Shown here: positions 12,648 to 25,887 of the stretch, in pieces
How the letters are laid out: each line of letters begins with the position of its first letter
Numbering within the stretch: the stretch's first letter is position 1
Assembly (NCBI GenBank): GCA_002946415.1
Contig: NJPS01000012.1
Span: 496,001 to 560,000, forward strand
Reading direction: 5' to 3'
DNA from: Rutstroemia sp. NJR-2017a BVV2
Lineage: Eukaryota > Ascomycota > Leotiomycetes > Helotiales > Rutstroemiaceae
Length of the DNA: 64,000 nt
Notes under the pieces: model-generated
Databases searched by the model: none
Told to the model about the DNA's origin: nothing
What the model saw: only the letters and a program-made list of their open reading frames with translations
Program-made: the position numbers and the translations under genes

Positions 12648-15600
12648 CTAAGGAATATCAAAAAGCGGCTTCAACTTTTTAATAAGCATCCACTCATCAT
12701 TACTAACATCGCTGCGATAAAACTCCTTCAACGTATCGATACTCTGTCTTGAAATCAACGAGTACAAGGTATCTTTCTCCTCCAGATGCCGTCCGTAAGT
12801 GGGCTGCGAGCTACCCATCTCGATCTTGACTGCTACTGAGGGCTGGCCCTTTTTGCAGATGGGGACTTGTTTGTGGTCGCGTTCGATGCTTGTTCTGTTT
12901 TGAGGGGGGGAGGTTAGTTTAGGTAGAGATTTGCGCGGGGAAAGGGTGGAGGGAGGGGTGCGGGGTATGGAATAGAAGGGAGAAGGGAATAGAAGGGGGA
13001 AGGGAATAGGGAAGGGAATAGGGGATGACGTGGAGGAGAAACTTACACTCTGCCGATTCCAACAACTTCCTTAACACCAGTGACGGTATTTTGTCTAACA
13101 GCCGCAAGAGGAGTATGCATCCTCAAATTACCATCCACGACATCCACACCGATAACAATCGGACTAGTCTTATTAAAGACTGCCACGGTATTAAGCACAC
13201 AAGGGAAAACAGCCAATAACTTAGATTCTTCCTTCTTCTGTTCCGCAATCTGCGCCATATGCTTAGTGAAAGCATCAAAGAGATGATAAATGATATCTGC
13301 CGTGAAGATCTTAATGCCCTGCTCCTCAGCATACTGTTGGGCTTCTTTATCAACCTTGACATCGAAGCAAAGCATAACTGCATATTCCTTTTGTTTCTCC
13401 AACATGATACCACAGTTCATGACATCTCTCTTGAAGACGGGACCAATACCCACATTGGCAACAGGGATCTTGGATACCTTTAAGAAATCCAACAAAGCTT
13501 CGAGAGAACCGAGGGTAGATGCTTGAACAGTGACACCACGACCAGATTTCTCGACACGGCTGAAAAGCGCACCGAGATCAGATTCAACTTCGGCTTCGAT
13601 ATCTGATTCGTCGTCGTCGGGACCAACGACTATAAGTCTGGAACCTGCAATAGCGCCTTCAAGGTTGGGTGCGGAGATCTTGACACCCAGAGCAGCTTTG
13701 ACTTCTTTATTATGCACATAGGCGGATTTGAGTCGGAGTTCCTTCAGAGGTGCTGGCGTTAACAGTGCACGAATATTGGTGGTGATAGCACCATCAACAC
13801 CACATAGCACAATGCGATCTCCTTCTCTGAGAATACCGTTGGAGAGAATGACATCGATGGTCATACCAAAACCTTCGATGGCCTTGACCTCAAGAACTGT
13901 ACATTGAACTTCAGAGAGGTACATCAGCGAGCCAACCATACGCTCTTGGGTGAGTTGAATAATCAACTTCAACATGTCTGGAATACCCTCACCAGTGTGA
14001 GCTGATGTGGGTACCAAGGAAACGAACCGAGCCATGGATTTATTCTCGTAGAAAAGCTCAGCGTTGAATCCTTGTTCGGCGAAGGCGACCTTGGTATCTG
14101 CCAAACGTTTGGCGAACTCGTTCTGGACACCCTTATTCTGAAGTGCCAGACTCTCTTGGAAACCATTGTTCTCCACCTTCTTCCAGCCATAAAGACGATC
14201 GATCTTGTTGAGAGCGACGATGAAAGGCGTCTTTCTGTCTCGGAGTAGTTTCATGGATTCCAGAGTTTGAGGTTCGAGTCCGTGCATAATATCAACGACA
14301 AGAATAGCAATGTTACAGAGCGATGAACCACGAGAACGTAAGTTGGAGAAAGACTCGTGACCAGGTGTATCGATGACTAAAAGACCAGGAACCTTGAAGT
14401 CGAAACTGTCGTCGCGATTGACGACTGCAACTTTAGTCTTGATGGCATCCACAGGGAAGTAAGTAGCACCAATTTGCTGAGTAATACCTCCAGCTTCGCC
14501 TTCTTGAACATTGGTTTGACGAATTTTGTCCAGGAGCTTGGTTTTACCGGTATCGACGTGTCCAAGAATACAACAAATAGGAGAACGTAAGTTGTCCTTG
14601 GATCGGGCTGCCATAGCGGCTTCGTGTGCCTTCTCACGTCTTTCAGCAGCTTCCTTCTTGCGCTTCAACTCAGCCAACTCTCGGGCTGTAGCTTCTTCAT
14701 CGTCTGAGGACGAGTCCTCAGAATCTTCCTCGGATTCCGATTTTGCGCCCTTCTTTCCTCTAGTAGGTAGGGTCTTGGTCGAGACTGCAGCCTTTTTGCT
14801 TTCCTCATCAGAGTCTGCATCCCAGCTGTCTTTGACACCATCTTCATCTTCATCTGCAGCAGCTTCCCAGTCGTCTAACTCACTGTCCTCATCAGCTTTC
14901 TTTGCGGCAGCTTCAGCAGCTTCCCTCTCTGCCGTGGCGGCTGCCTCTGCAGCAGCTCGCTCGGCTTCCAATTTTGCTCGCTCGGCTGCTTCTGCGAGAG
15001 CCTTCTCTTCTTCGGCCTAGCGGATTATTAGAAATCGCTTTAAAATTAATCTGAATAGATCTCTCACCTTGAGCTCTGCTGGATTCTTCTTTCCACCTTT
15101 CTTCTTTTTGCTGTCATAGACAGGCTTCTTCTTCTCTGCTCCTTCGAGACCTCCCACCTTTACACCGGCCTCCATCATCTGCTTCAACTTCATTTCATTT
15201 CGAAGCTTTTCCTCTCTCTGAGCTTTCGTAAGGTATGTACCCTCTCTCTTTTGCTGTTCAATCTTCTCCTTTTCCTTTTGTTTCCTGAGAGCCTTGGCTT
15301 CCTCTCGCCTTTTCTCCTCCTCGGCTTCCCGACGCTCTTCTTCCTCAATTCGAGCCTGCTCAGCCGCGGCCGCCGCAGCTGCTTCCTCTTCCGCCTTCCT
15401 CAATGCCTCTTGTTGTGCCTGTAATTTAGCCAGGGCAGCAGGAATCTTCTTGCCTTTGCCACCTTTAGCTGGTGCTGCGGGAGCAGCTGGTGCGGCTACT
15501 TCAGGTTTCGCTTCCTCTACGGGCTTCTCAACTTCGGGCTTCGCTGCCGGTGCCGGTGCAGCCCCCTTCTTTTTCGCGGCCTGTTGAACAAAATGTTAGC

Positions 15601-16101
15601 TAGAGTTAACATTTAGTTAACTTTTCAGGTACTAACATTTTCCTTCTTCCTTTGCTTCTCCCTCTCCTTCTTCAACTTCTCCTTCTGCGCCTTTGTCAAA
15701 ACCTTGCCATCAGCGCCCCTTTCATCATCCTCGGCATCGTCAGCTTTCGCCGCTTTAGCTTGGGCATTCTTGCCCTTTCCTTTCTTTTCGGGCAATGCGA
15801 ATTCGTCGTCTATCGAAGCTTCAACGGGTGCCTTGTCCGCAAGAGAATCCACTTGTCCATCTGCCGCCGGAGGGTCCTCTCCCTCGACAAAGTCTTCAGT
15901 TTGCTTTCCTTTCTTGGCCTTCTTCTGTTTCTTGCGCATCATGGCCATTAGACCTCCTTGGGGGAATTCATCTTCAGGGTCTGCTTCGGCTGGAGAGTCC
16001 TTGGTCTCCTCTGCAGGTGCTGCGTTGACGGGTTCAGGCGTCTCTCCCAACTCCGCTTCCCAGTCATCATTCTTCTTATTGTTCTTCTTCTTTGGAGCCA
16101 T
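12648..16101 (-). CDS. FUN12: Translation initiation factor eIF5B
   Basis: GTPase (IF2 family) that joins the 60S subunit to the 48S complex and places initiator tRNA. Four exons: 16101-15637, 15580-15068, 15016-13047 and 12894-12648, adding to 1,064 residues in frame. The N-terminal third is Lys/Glu/Ala-rich and low-complexity, as in fungal eIF5B. The G domain begins near residue 478 with GHVDTGKT, then [10 protein letters not shown] (switch I), DTPGHE (G3) and NKID (G4). Domains II-IV follow, with [11 protein letters not shown] in domain III. The last exon gives the usual C-terminus, with [15 protein letters not shown] and [17 protein letters not shown]. The start [18 protein letters not shown] is the first ATG in frame. 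An inverted CCAAT box (16200-16204) is about 100 bp upstream. Confidence 0.96.
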
Positions 16102-16937
16102 TTTGAGGTCGAGTAATTGACTTTATTGTTTTCTTTGGGAAGAAAGAGACAAGTCGTAAACCGAGGGTCTTCTGCCTGTTTATGTGGCGAAATTGATTTA
16201 TTGGTTGTGCGGATTTAATGGAGAAAAGGTCCAAAGTATTCGACGACCAGTCTGCTAGCTTTGGTAAGTTCAAGGTCTAGCCGTAAGCTTGACAGTCTAA
16301 TTAAAGAATGCCAAAGCAAATATTTCAGAGGGTTCAAAAGAGTTTACAACTCTACCGTGCACTGAAAAAATGAGTGAATTAATTATTTTGAAGTGGGCGG
16401 GCAGGCGCTTTGGTTACGCGGGGCAGATTCTCTGATTTGAGTTGTGCGGCGGGCGCATTTGCGTGTTCACTTTCACACTAGGCAAGGGTGTAAGCGAGTT
16501 TACTTCTCCTCTCCCCTCGCTGCTGTCTTCTCTTTGTGTAATGTTGGTAATGTTGAAGTTACAGATCGTTCATTTCTGTACCTACTACAGGTGCTATAAG
16601 AAAGGAATTGCAACAAGTTGTTTGGCAGAATACCCGGCTGCGCTTACAAGCTACACGTGAAGGCCGCGGCATATATTTGTAACTAAATCGCTAGCTATAT
16701 AAACTAAAAGTACTATCCTTCGATATGTGATGTGGTACGCCCCCCAGAATGTCCATCATGTATCATTCCCTTCCAGAGATGACCGAATGTAAAGCAAACT
16801 TAATTGTGAATCAACGAAGCCATGATCAGAGACTGTCCGCATATCGTAAGCTCATGGCTCCATTTCAACAGAGCATTATATACCAAAAGAGATCACTGAT
16901 GCATCACTATTCCCAATCCCAAAGAAAACCATATCCG
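16102..16937. other. Intergenic: eIF5B promoter, MMS1_N/CPSF_A gene 3' flank
   Basis: About 840 bp without a gene. An inverted CCAAT box, ATTGG, is at 16200-16204 near the eIF5B start. The rest has no repeat or frame worth naming. Confidence 0.5.
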
Positions 16938-19900
16938 TCACAAAACCGGTCTAAGAAAATCTTCCAAATCCGTATACGTCTCCTCAAGGTAAGCCTGCGC
17001 ATCCTTTTGCAAATCGCCGGATGGCACGTTATGCATCGCATCGTGTAGCTCGCAGAATCTGGCAAAGACAGTCTCGCTTCCTTCCATTCGTTGAGGTTGG
17101 TCAATGGAGAACAGCGCTGCGAGCTTGCGGCCATCCAAAACACGCCTTAGAATATCACCGTCCACGTGCATCATCTTCGGGTTCCTTTCTGGTTCAAGAG
17201 CTATAGGGTCATGGTCATAAGTGTACTCGCATACAAGTTCCGAGTTCTTGGCGACATTGACTAGATATCTGAGGAAGCGCCATGATGTTTCTGGGAGAAT
17301 GGTGAAATGGAATAAAGAGCCGTCGATGCCTAAACCAAGGATTTCTGAACCTCCTGTATTATTCGAAACAGTTAAATCTTCGGATCTCTGGCCAACCTCA
17401 GTGACGTCCCATATTCGATCCCACGTTGGACGACAATTTGCTGATCGAAGTCTAAGGACTGAAGAAGGAACCTTAACTTCGAATATAGTGTCGACAGTCT
17501 CAGTCACCATCTCATCACTTGCCCATAAGCCGGCGACTGACTTCCCTCTATCCGAAACCAGGTGAATTTGAATATCCTTCAGCATTCCTTCCGCGGGTTT
17601 GTTGCCAATGGAAAGGTGGTGGAGTGCTTCACGCGCATATTGATCGGTATGCCTTAGGGCAAGTCGCACTTTTCCATCTTCTTTAACAACCTGTATTATT
17701 TGCAGTGAGTGATTTCTTGTGAGGGCATATACTTTTCCATCATCATATGATAGTGATATAGCTTCTGATTGTAGCTCCACTTTGGCCATATGAACAAACC
17801 TTTTTTCTTTGAGGTCAAGGACTTGATAGTTCAGCACATTCTTGGCGCAATAATATAACCCTTCAGAGTCTCCCGTCACCGAATATACTGGTTCTTCACA
17901 TTTAAAGAAATGTCGGGTCCAGTAGCGTATAGATTTTTGACCACTCAATGGGGACATCGCAGAGGACTTGTCGTGTACAGCGGATATCATCACCACCTTG
18001 CCATCACTAGTGCCGGCCACAATGTGATGATATGTATTGCCTTGCTTGATATATGGCCACTCATAGAGACAGAACACCTTCTCATCAATCTTTCCCAAAC
18101 CAGCTACAAACTCTTCACGGTCTTCCTGTGCCTTGTTTGTTGGGACCCCGAGGTCTTCCCCGGTCTCGGGATCTATCAGATGAAGTGTACTTCTACCATC
18201 CGTAGTAGCACCAACGATGAAGACCTTAAGACTCCGGGAATAGATGAAACGAGACGGCGTTCCCTTGAGCAAAATCCGCCGTGGGATCACTTTCCGGTGA
18301 CTCCCAATCTCAGCCAAGTGAAGATTTTCTTCTGAGGCTAGAACCACATAACCACTAAGTGCCAGCCCAGGTCCAAGTCTAGATATGAAGTTGAAAGGTT
18401 GTTGTCTCATCGCAGGATTGCTAGCATCAGAAGCCCAAATACGATTTCGTTTGATCTGAATCCCACGCTCTACCCCGGTAGGTCTGGTGTCTAATACCAA
18501 ACTGAAGACCTTCGAATCACAGCTTATGAAGAAGGATTTGATAAAACCTTTGTGTTCGTCCACAGTGAGGCTTACCGAAGTAGCACCAAACCTATCACAA
18601 TGAGAGTTGCTTACACTCCACTGAGTTTGTTGAGTCCTAGTACAATCCAAAATAATGACCCAGCCATTTCGTGTTCCACAGAGCAACGTGAGGTGATCAG
18701 AAGAAACTGAGTGAGCAAGAACAACACTGCCCAACGCCCCAAAGTTGCGAACACGACCCTCATAAGTAGTTGGGACCTTTAATGGGGAAATATCTCCCGG
18801 GCTGTGGACGTCTTTATGTCTAGTGTTCAGATATATCAAGATCTCGGAACCTTCCAAACACGCCGTAACAATATGTAAAACGTCTTGTACTGAAAACATT
18901 GATACACACGTCACCTGTCTGTCGAATGCGGTCCAAGTATTAATAGTTGAAGGAGCGTAAAGGACCACAGATGGGCTTGTAGAGGTGTCTAATATTGGTT
19001 CTAGGTAACGAAGCATGCGTTGTTCTCCAAAATAAGTCGTGAACAATATCTTGTCGTCACAAATAACGGCATCGTTAATGATTGACGGCGTGATGCTGTC
19101 AGAGTTGGGACCGTCAGGGAAGCCCTTCAATGCGATGCCACTAAGAGTTGTGCTAATACGAACTGTCAACGGTGACCTCCCTTCTAGAATAAGATTGGAT
19201 GCGCGAAAAGGCGAGCGCGATTAATAAGCATCAACTGCACTGCACGTACCTAGTTCCAGCATCGAGAATCACAATTGACTGTTCGGTGACCTGTACAGCT
19301 CTATCTTTGCTGTAAGCAGCCGCGATGGTTCGGTGTTCCAGATCCAGTTGCGTGCCACTGGGCTCGAGTTCTGTCCCTTCCATCGCATCAGACGATACAT
19401 GAATGACAGCTGATCTGTCCGCAAATGAGAGCAAAATCAAGTCACCATCATCGTCGATTTTGGAATCAACGTACGAAGGCAATGCCCATACTTTAGTGAC
19501 ATAACCAATCTCCGGTATTTCTAGACCTAGCTTTGCTTCAACACCACATCTTAGCTCTGTAATAGATGACTGTGCACCCTTTCCACTGCAAACAAATACA
19601 GAGTCTGGGTTAGGGCTGAATTTATCTGGTTTGTTGCGGATATTGAGATCAGATTCCGAATTGCTGCTCAGCGTAACAAGGTCCATTGCTGGTGACCAAT
19701 TCTGAATGTACTCCTTGACTTGAGGTACCTCCTTAGCCAGTACCTACAGCAAGTGATTGTTAGTCCGCGTCGAAACGCTTCCCTAGGAAGGAGGAGGGTC
19801 GCAAAAAGCACACACGATACGACTTACAAGATAAGTTCCACCAAAGCTAGCATCACCTCCCGAGACTAGTAGATCGCCATGCGAGCGGTCATATCCCGCC

Positions 19901-21473
19901 TTGTAATCAAGACATGTAAATGCTTGCCCAACATTGCACTTAAGGGGACCAATATCAAACGTAGCACTGACATATAAGTCGTCGTCGCTCTTAACCTCCA
20001 GGACACGGATTGCTCCATCTTCTCGCACAAGATAAACATCATCATTCACTGCGCTATAGTAAGACAGGCGGACAGGTTTGGCCCACGCCGTCCACAAAGG
20101 CGTCCCGGATCCTTGATACAGCTCGGTGGGTTGGCGGGGGAAATCAGTGATTGGAATGCATCTCGGGGCGCCGTGGAGAATTCCTTCATAGACCTCAATC
20201 GTTCTTTCATTTACTAATATGAAAGCTGTCCTAAACCGCAAAGGAATGAGAAGTAGGGGCATTTCTTTTATAATGTGTCCCTTCTTATTGGAATTTTTCG
20301 ATCGCAGACTAGTTAGATCGTCGCCTGCCTCCCAGTTATATAACTGCATGCGAATTTTGTCATGAACATATAATATCACAAGTAGAATGATGCCACGATC
20401 GTCATCGGCTGGTGGGTGAAGGAACTGCATCTTGAGAATTGCTCCGTGGAAGAAAACGACTCTCTGCGATTCAGTAAAGCTGAGGTTATGACCAGCAGCA
20501 TACTGCTCGTTCAACTCCGACCTTGAATGGAGGGCCTGGATTGTGAGAACTTTCTCAGATCCGCCAATCGCCATGTATCTTGAGCTAGGATCTACAGCCA
20601 GGTGCATACCAGCTTGAAGTTTATCCATAGCCTTTGATACTCGTCGCCTTGTAGACACGAATTTCCAAGAGCCGTCGTTCTGATGATCAAGGAATAAGAA
20701 GACTGTATCACTAGAGTCTCCAGAATCAAGCTGCAGGACCAGAAACTGAGGAGGCAGGTTTCGGGGGATAGGTTGCGGGATGTGTCCCGTTTCTGGAAGG
20801 TCGATCATGTCCACATCGGCGACGGTCTCCTTTTTGACATAGTCCCCAGGCGTTTTCGAGTACTGCTCACTGTCAGGAGCGTCTAAAGAGCCTACGACGC
20901 TAGCATTCCGAATACGGAACCCAAAGTCATCCTTCCGAATGACATCGTGGAGATGCGGCCCAGCTTTCAATTCTTTGATCTCTACAAATGTGTCCTACAG
21001 TATCCAGTGGTCAGCTCGCTCGGGTGAATAGACACATCCACAATGACTACTGAGAGGGCAATGCTAAGGAAGCCTCGTCATGTAGGCAACCAAGCCTAGC
21101 ACTGGAGTTTCGCAAAGCACCATTCCATCAAGATAGAGTTTGTCTAGCTCATAGGACGTTGTTCGTATGGACCTAAGGAAACAATAACATGAAATCATGT
21201 ACCATCAGAAATATCATATCCACTTACACCAATGAAAGCGACATCATTCAGATCCGATCCTCGAAGTCTGACCGGAAGAATCCAATGGACCACAGGACTC
21301 GGTATGACAGTCTGGGTCAGTAATCCATAGGATGGACTTTCTACCTCTTCCATATTGTCGTCTTCTGCGGTCTGATCCATGAGATTATGATGCCGTAAGA
21401 GCGTTTGAGTATCTATGGTTCTAGTAACCCATTGTCCATCAACGCGCATTTGTGTTTGCAACGGCGCAGCCAT
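16938..21473 (-). CDS. MMS1_N / CPSF_A-domain beta-propeller protein
   Basis: A large scaffold of the DDB1/CPSF160/SF3b130 superfamily. Four exons: 21473-21228, 20994-19828, 19743-19250 and about 19176-16938, giving about 1,381 residues. The N-terminal joint reads DVAFIGDTFVEIKELKAG and continues to RKDDFGFRIRNASVVG, which is MMS1_N-like. Only degenerate propeller-type repeats are visible in the middle. The C-terminus has the helical end of CPSF_A (FCELHDAMHNVPSGDLQKDA, then TDLEDFLRPVL). Length and divergence argue against canonical Rse1, Cft1 or Ddb1; it looks like the extra, fast-evolving paralogue of filamentous fungi. The acceptor of the last intron is uncertain: only a weak GAG acceptor near 19177 keeps frame. 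The start is the first ATG, MAAPLQTQMRVDGQW; an upstream TTG frame extension is not used. Molecular role unknown; an adaptor for protein or nucleic-acid complexes is inference. Confidence 0.7.
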
Positions 21474-22036
21474 CGAGACCAGGATCTCAGAGAGCGCACG
21501 ACGCAAGCTGCGAACAAGAGAACGACCGCTAAACCTTGGAGCAATGGAGATGATTCAAGCGCGTAGTGGCTTCCGCGAACCGAAAAATTGTGCTGGTTGA
21601 TGACACCTCAAGTACATTATTGACTGTCAGGTGAAGCCAGACATAAAAGGTAGGTACTTCCAATACTTTTATTTTATTGATGCTGCGGCCGGTCCGCCAA
21701 TGGTTAGTCCCGAAAGACAAGGCTGAAGCTCATGGATAAAGTTGATGGACTTCCAAGATAGAGTAGCTCTTTTGCCTGTGACGATGTATCTATGTAATGC
21801 AATAACTTGTCTGGCGATGTCGTCGAATACTCATGCAAGCAACAACCTGATCACATTTCGCATTGACATGGGTTATCGAATCCCGGAAGTCACTTTTTGC
21901 GCTAAGGTGCCCAATGAGGCAATGGAGGGATGCTTCATTCTTTGGCCATTGTCTCTTGGTCGGAAACATTTACCGATGCCTAGTTCTCTGCCACAACTTA
22001 CCATGATACCACATCCTCCAGGCCTTCATACTTGAT
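21474..22036. other. Divergent promoter between MMS1_N/CPSF_A gene and TBC gene
   Basis: About 560 bp between two start codons facing away from each other, so it should hold both promoters. No TATA box or known operator stands out, and no gene is seen. Confidence 0.5.
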
Positions 22037-23417
22037 ATGGAGTCTGACGAAAAACCACTCGAAGGAGAGACATTCTCGGCAGATGCAGACGCAGACCCCT
22101 CACGAACCTCATCCCCAGGTCCCACAGCTAAACAAAGAGAATGGACCGAGAAGACAGACAAGATCTTGGAGGCTTGCAAATGGCGAGATCTTGAAGCAAT
22201 AAGAAATTATGCAACTTCTGAAGACGGTCTGATTTCGGATGAGGTTAGACGCTTAGCATGTTCGTGTTTTCAGTGTCGTCAGTACGCTAGATCCCATGAG
22301 ACTAATGGCAGATAACCAGGGCCTGTCTTACTTGGCTGTTCAAACGGCGATGACGAGACGAAGGGAAGCAAAGGGAGCTGGAGGGAGCTTCCGCAGCATG
22401 GCGACGAAGATCAGGTAGCTCTGGATGTTAATCGGTCATTTATCTACTACCCAAATAGTATGTTCACCACACCAGGACGATGCGCAGATATCTAGAAGCT
22501 AACATAAAACTTCCCTAGACCAGACATCAAAAGAAATTGCCGCCAGGAAAGAAGAGCTCTCAGATCTCATAATCGAAGTTCTCCGTCGCAACCCCTACCT
22601 CTGCTACTTCCAAGGCTACCACGACATTTGCCAAGTCCTCCTCCTCGTGCTCTCGCCCCAAGACCGCACACCCTCTGTCGCACGTCTCTCCGCCCTCCGA
22701 ATCCGCGACTTCATGCTGCCAAACCTCTCCCCCGCGCTTGTGCAACTCCGCCTCATCCCCTCCATAATCAACACCGTCAACCCGCGCCTCTGCACCCACC
22801 TCTCACAAACCCAACCTTTCTTCGCCCTCTCCGGCACCCTCACAATGTACGCTCACGATATCCAAGAATACGGTCAAATCGCCCGCCTCTTCGACGTGCT
22901 ACTCGCGCGCGAAGCCGTTTTCTCCGTCTACATGTTTGCGCAAATCGTTCTTCAGCGCTCGGCCGAGCTCTTCGAAACACCAGCCGACGAACCAGAAATG
23001 CTGCATTCTATCCTATCCAAGCTTCCCCAACCACTCGATCTCGAGTCCATTATCTCGAAAACAGTTCAGTTATTCAATGACCATCCACCTGAAAGTCTGC
23101 GCTCTTGGAAATCCATATCCGCATCCAGCGTGCTGAAAACCGCACGCTGGTCTGAGCAAGTCGTGAATCAGACACTAGAAGATGGGGAAAGATTTTTCGC
23201 ACAGCAGGTTAAGGAGTTAGAGTGGGCTGCGAAGCGTGAGGAAATACTTAAGATGCTGGGGAAATACAGGAAGCCTGCAAAGGCAGTGGGGGCTGTGGTG
23301 CTGGTGGGCATTATATCATTTGTGCTGAATAGACAGGGTTATGTACCAAGGATATTGGGGTTTGGGCATGCGTTTTGGAGATATTGGGGTTCGGAGGGGA
23401 ACGGGAAAAGGTATTGA
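22037..23417 (+). CDS. gyp10: TBC-domain Rab GTPase-activating protein (TBC1D20/Gyp10 type)
   Basis: Rab-GAP predicted to act at the ER/Golgi. Three exons: 22037-22259, 22320-22457 and 22519-23417, 419 residues. Joining exon 1 to exon 2 gives the TBC start RLAWPVLLG. The arginine finger is in LDVNRSF (Arg about 113) and the glutamine finger in CYFQGYHDI (Gln about 152), so both catalytic residues are present. A hydrophobic anchor, AVGAVVLVGIISFVLNR, lies at about 376-392 close to the C-terminus. This TBC plus tail-anchor layout is that of TBC1D20 and S. pombe Gyp10, which act on Rab1-type GTPases. It is convergent with VPS52, another Golgi-traffic gene. Confidence 0.88.
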
Positions 23418-23769
23418 TTTTGCGGAGTATGTATTTCGGTCATTTTACGTGTAGACGGGCATTCTTGCTGGGGGTCTTACTGGGCGCTTCTCGAGTCTGC
23501 GGAGCATTGATGAAGGGCGCATTTAGAGGAGTGAGAGCGCAAACATCAAATCAAAGATTGCAGTGGACAGCATAGTACCTACAGCAACAGTTAAGCATGT
23601 GTAAAATCCAGTATCATTACTAGGTATCGATTAAGTATGTATGTCTATCTGAACCTTTTTAGCAGTGATAACCTATTCAAAAATCGCCTTGAACCCAAAG
23701 CATACGCCCATCTAAGTAATCCCGATGCCTTCAACTGTAATCGTACATCCAACTTCAAACTAGCTCCAT
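23418..23769. other. Convergent 3' region between TBC gene and VPS52
   Basis: About 350 bp between two stop codons, AT-richer than the flanks and expected to hold both 3' untranslated regions. No gene is seen. Confidence 0.5.
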
Positions 23770-25887
23770 TTACCCACTTTCCCCAAAAGCCGCTTTCAAC
23801 CCTTCAAAATGCGCCGTCTGTTCCCCCGCTAACTTCCCCTCCAAATCCCCCACAATCGTCAGAATCAGACTATAATTATTAAACAAAAACCTTTCCCGCT
23901 TCCTCTGGTCCACAATCACCTTACTGCACTTCGTAAGGAAGGCTTCCACTTCATTTCGCAACCTCGTCAAACTCGTCGAAACCGGCTCATCGTCTCCAGC
24001 TTCCGTGCTTAGAGCTAAGATACCTTGGAGAAATTGCCCAAATCGTTGAGTCATGAAGTGCGGAGCTGCGGTTTGCTTGGCTTGTTCGCTTGCGGAGGGT
24101 TTACGAGTAGGGAGAGAGCTCGTGAGCGTTCGGACCGACTCGCAGTGGGTGTCCATGATGACCTGGAATCGTGGCCAGAGGAGCATGGTGGTGGCGTTAA
24201 TATAGCCATCTACGGCGGGGATCTTGCGGCGCTGGAGGGAAAAGGCGAAATGTTGATTGAGGCGGACGCATATAAGGATGCCGAGACAGTCGTAGGTGTC
24301 TTGGATTAGGGATTTGGTGATGGATTGGCCAAGAGCGAAGGTAGGTTCGAAAATGTAGTTGAAGTGTCGAGAAATGGTGGTATATGAGAGTGAGGGAGAA
24401 AAAAACGATGTCAAGAAGGAATATTCGGCGGAGGCATTGTCGATGAGAGCTAGGTTGAAGTTGCGGAAAGGAAATTCGAGGTAGTGGGCTTGTTTGTCTT
24501 CTTCAGCAAGAAATGAAGGTAGGGCAGTCTGACTGGACGTCTTCAGGAGGTCTATGCGGCGTCCAAGATTGAAGGCATCGTGCTGTGGGCCGGTCGCTCT
24601 GGGATTCGACGACAGGAGGGTTGCCTTACGCGACCCGTCATCTTGCCCAAGAACATCGTGTTTGTCAAGGACATGTAACTTGATTTTCTCTAATGCTTTT
24701 CCATAGCGTGTGAACTGGCTGAGGAAATACCATCGCATGGTGTTCATATATGCTTGGCCAAGCTCTTCTGCCAGCTTTGGATGATGCCTATGCAAGAATG
24801 CATATAGATCCTTATAGCGTAGGAAGTGCTGCTGCTGTATAATCTGAGCGTTAATGTTGGGCGACCGTAAAGCTTTGACTTGAGCGACGAGGAAATCTCG
24901 AATTCGTTCTAGGGCCTGTATATTGTTAGAGGTGGTCAGGTAGGAGCGGCAGGGAATAATTTACCTTGGATATCAGATTCTCCAGCAGAGGCCTCAAATC
25001 GTTGATCCCTAGGATGTTTCTCTGCTCTTTTGATCTTGCGTCCATAGCCTTGGAACGCTTCTCAACCTCTGCCAAGGCTCGAACCCATCCTTCGTCGATA
25101 GGACCGTCGACAATTTTCTTCACAACGGCTGGAGACACACTTATTTCCTCAACTATGGGACCAAGTCCGGCCTCCACGGTTTTCCGATTCTCCAATCGTA
25201 TACTCAATGCTGTAGAGCGTGCTTGCAATGTTTCTATTTCTGCCGATACCATAGCTAGGTCATTTTGGAAGCTCGTAAGATTGATCTCCACGGAATTCAA
25301 CACATCGTCGCAAGCACGAATTGACCGGTGAAGCTCCTCGAACTTGTTCTTATCACGTCTGTCTAGCACAGAAAATCAGCGACAGCACAATTGAAGAGTA
25401 AATGGTCGTACATACATTCATCGATGGTTTGTGCTTTATATACATGCTCGTCCTCAACCTGCAAAGGTTCCGCAGTTAGGATGTCCTGGAGGCTTAATCC
25501 ACCAAAATCTAGCTCGGCCTCGTCTTCTTCTATGACTACCGACGTAGTAACACCGGCTGTGTACTTTTGTCCTTGCGCAGATGGTAATTGGACCCCTTGT
25601 CCATCACCCAATAGTCTCCCGAGGACCCTCAAAGGATCTGGCACATCCACAGGTACAGCTGACTGTTTGAGATTCGAGCCATTTGGTTTTCGTGAGGAAG
25701 ATAACAGGGACGTAGTGGAATCATTCGAGAGTAGCGATAAGGAAGACGATCTTGGATTGAATGCTGGCCGACTTCCAGCTTGAGATGGAGCGAGATGATT
25801 GGGACGTCGTGATACATTTCTATTCAGTGGAGGAGGCGGAGAGGCGGAGGGAGTGGTATGGCCGGACAATCGATCTAATGACCACAT
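23770..25887 (-). CDS. VPS52: Vps52, GARP/EARP tethering complex subunit
   Basis: Subunit of the Golgi-associated retrograde protein complex that tethers endosome-derived vesicles at the trans-Golgi. Three main exons: 25887 to about 25416, about 25369-24965 and about 24914-23770. The N-terminus (about 120 residues) is Ser/Pro-rich and probably disordered. The Vps52/Sac2 core starts at the splice giving YRRDKNKFEELHRSI and contains coiled-coil heptads (NDLAMVSAEIETLQARSTAL). It continues with NAQIIQQQHFLRYKDLYAFL and FNYIFEPTFALGQ, conserved in the family. The C-terminus ends in a charged helical stretch. Start MWSLDRLSGHTT is the first ATG in frame. It faces eIF5A across about 460 bp. Confidence 0.92.

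Noticed and set aside
22560..22843. Minus-strand frames opposite the TBC domain.
   Set aside because: Shadow frames of a strongly supported GTPase-activating-protein exon with intact Arg and Gln fingers.
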